Below are positions 6,218-6,714 of a stretch of 6,714 nt of DNA, piece after piece. The DNA is from Candidatus Omnitrophota bacterium (lineage in GTDB: Bacteria > Omnitrophota > Gorgyraeia > Aquiviventales > Aquiviventaceae). Every line of letters begins with the position of its first letter. Position 1 is the stretch's first letter. The position numbers were made by a program, and so were the translations under genes. Under the pieces are notes generated by a model. The model was not told the origin of the DNA. It saw only the letters and a program-made list of their open reading frames with translations, and did no database searches. The stretch spans positions 1-6,714 of the forward strand of contig JAGVGS010000143.1 in NCBI GenBank assembly GCA_020057015.1, given 5' to 3'.

Positions 6218-6665
6218 ACCGATGGTCGAGGGGTTCCCCCGCCTCGGCCCGCACTTCTTCACACAGATCTTCCAGCGTAATGCCTTCGAGTGACGCGGTG
6301 AGCCGCTCATGCACGCAGCGCTGCACCGTGTGCGCGATGCGCTGCGCGTGCGCCGAAGCCGTGGTCCCGCGCACCACCCGCACGCTCTGCCCGGCGACCC
6401 CGTTGGTTTGGCTATCCAGGATGCGCACGATGGCCGCCATCGTAATCTGCCCGGCCGGCTTGGCAAGCAAATAGCCGCCTCGCGGGCCCCGGATGCTCGT
6501 CACCATGCCCTGGCGCTTGAGCCGATGCAAGAGCTGCTCCAGGTAAGCGACGGAAAGAGCCTGGCGGTGGGCGATATGCGCGGCGGATACCGGCCCATGG
6601 CCGGCGGCAAACGCTAACTCGATGAGTGCGCGCATGCCATAGGTCGACCGCGTCGAAAGCTTCAT
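6201..6665 (-). CDS. Rrf2-family winged-helix transcriptional regulator
   Basis: Rrf2 proteins (IscR, NsrR, CymR, RirA relatives) are small dimeric winged-helix DNA-binding regulators, often sensing Fe-S status, NO or cysteine. The 154 aa product has the normal length. The N-terminus MKLSTRSTYGMRALIELA is characteristic. A helix-turn-helix spans about 26-52 (VSAAHIAHRQALSVAYLEQLLHRLK without the last few residues), followed by the wing SIRGPRGGYLLAKP (57-70) and ITMAAIVRILD (74-84). The region where IscR carries its three cluster cysteines (about 90-106) has none here; the only cysteines are Cys117 and Cys134. It is therefore unlikely to bind an IscR-type cluster, and the signal is unknown. 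The ATG at 6665 follows a strong promoter within a few bases. As the first gene of the operon it may control its own transcription and that of the seven genes downstream. Confidence 0.92.
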   Translation of the reverse strand: MKLSTRSTYGMRALIELAFAAGHGPVSAAHIAHRQALSVAYLEQLLHRLKRQGMVTSIRGPRGGYLLAKPAGQITMAAIVRILDSQTNGVAGQSVRVVRGTTASAHAQRIAHTVQRCVHERLTASLEGITLEDLCEEVRAEAGEPLDHRYVFHI

Positions 6666-6674
6666 GACCTTGCT

Positions 6675-6703
6675 ATTATAAGATATCCTACCAAATCTAT
6701 CAA
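6675..6703 (-). promoter_or_regulatory. Sigma-70-type promoter of the operon
   Basis: On the minus strand, TTGATA (6703-6698) is followed 17 nt later by a perfect TATAAT (6680-6675). The -35 box matches consensus TTGACA at five of six positions. The surrounding 49 bases are AT-rich, unlike the GC-rich genes. Only nine bases separate TATAAT from the Rrf2 ATG, so initiation 6-8 nt after the box would leave a leader of about 1-4 nt. Confidence 0.8.
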
Positions 6704-6707
6704 GATA
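6680..6707 (-). repeat. Direct repeat TATCTT across the promoter, candidate operator
   Basis: The hexamer TATCTT occurs twice on the minus strand, at 6707-6702 and 6685-6680, 22 bp apart (about two helical turns). The copies overlap the -35 and -10 boxes. There is also ATCT-N4-AGAT dyad symmetry around the -35 box and a near-palindrome AGGATATCTT between the boxes. Such elements beside an Rrf2 gene could be a self-regulation site. In an AT-rich stretch short repeats also arise by chance, so confidence is low. Confidence 0.3.
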
Positions 6708-6714
6708 CGAAAAA

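Noticed and set aside
6218..6466. Upstream extension of the cyclo-ligase frame to an ATG at 6466
   Set aside because: The added residues are Arg/Cys/Ser-rich out-of-frame reading of the Rrf2 gene; family similarity begins at the ATG at 6217.

Overview
The window is a gene-dense, GC-rich bacterial segment. It holds eight protein-coding genes, all on the minus strand, packed into what looks like one operon. Transcription reads from the right edge to the left: an Rrf2-family regulator, 5-formyltetrahydrofolate cyclo-ligase, ribonuclease Y (rny), a YmdB-type metallophosphoesterase, exodeoxyribonuclease VII large subunit (xseA), its small subunit (xseB), a short-chain polyprenyl diphosphate synthase (ispA-like), and the 5' part of 1-deoxy-D-xylulose-5-phosphate synthase (dxs), which runs off the left edge. 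No mobile element, CRISPR array, rRNA or tRNA was recognised. No gene-free stretch exceeds about 70 bases.

The only clear promoter lies in the AT-rich last 49 bases, just upstream of the regulator. It has TTGATA and TATAAT boxes 17 bases apart and sits so close to the ATG that the message should be leaderless or nearly so. Downstream junctions are tight. The regulator and cyclo-ligase genes overlap by 17 nt, ymdB and xseA by 11 nt, xseA and xseB by 8 nt, and xseB and ispA by about 47 nt. The gaps are 65 nt (cyclo-ligase to rny), 18 nt (rny to ymdB) and 21 nt (ispA to dxs).

The gene order joins two familiar clusters: rny-ymdB, as known from Bacillus subtilis, and xseB-ispA-dxs, as known from Escherichia coli. 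Functionally it combines mRNA decay and a phosphodiesterase regulator (rny, ymdB), single-strand DNA exonuclease/repair (xseAB), the early non-mevalonate isoprenoid pathway (dxs, ispA) and folate one-carbon salvage, behind a possible self-regulating Rrf2 gene.

The host is a bacterium that uses RNase Y and the MEP pathway and has high-GC coding sequence. An uncultured lineage of the Omnitrophota type would fit, but this is inferred from gene order and protein style only and is not established. No wholly new system is evident. The main points of interest are departures from family consensus: an IspA-like protein lacking the lysine-rich loop after its second Asp-rich motif, a DXS with altered cofactor-site motifs, an XseA with a shifted catalytic-motif aspartate, and an Rrf2 protein without the iron-sulfur cysteines.
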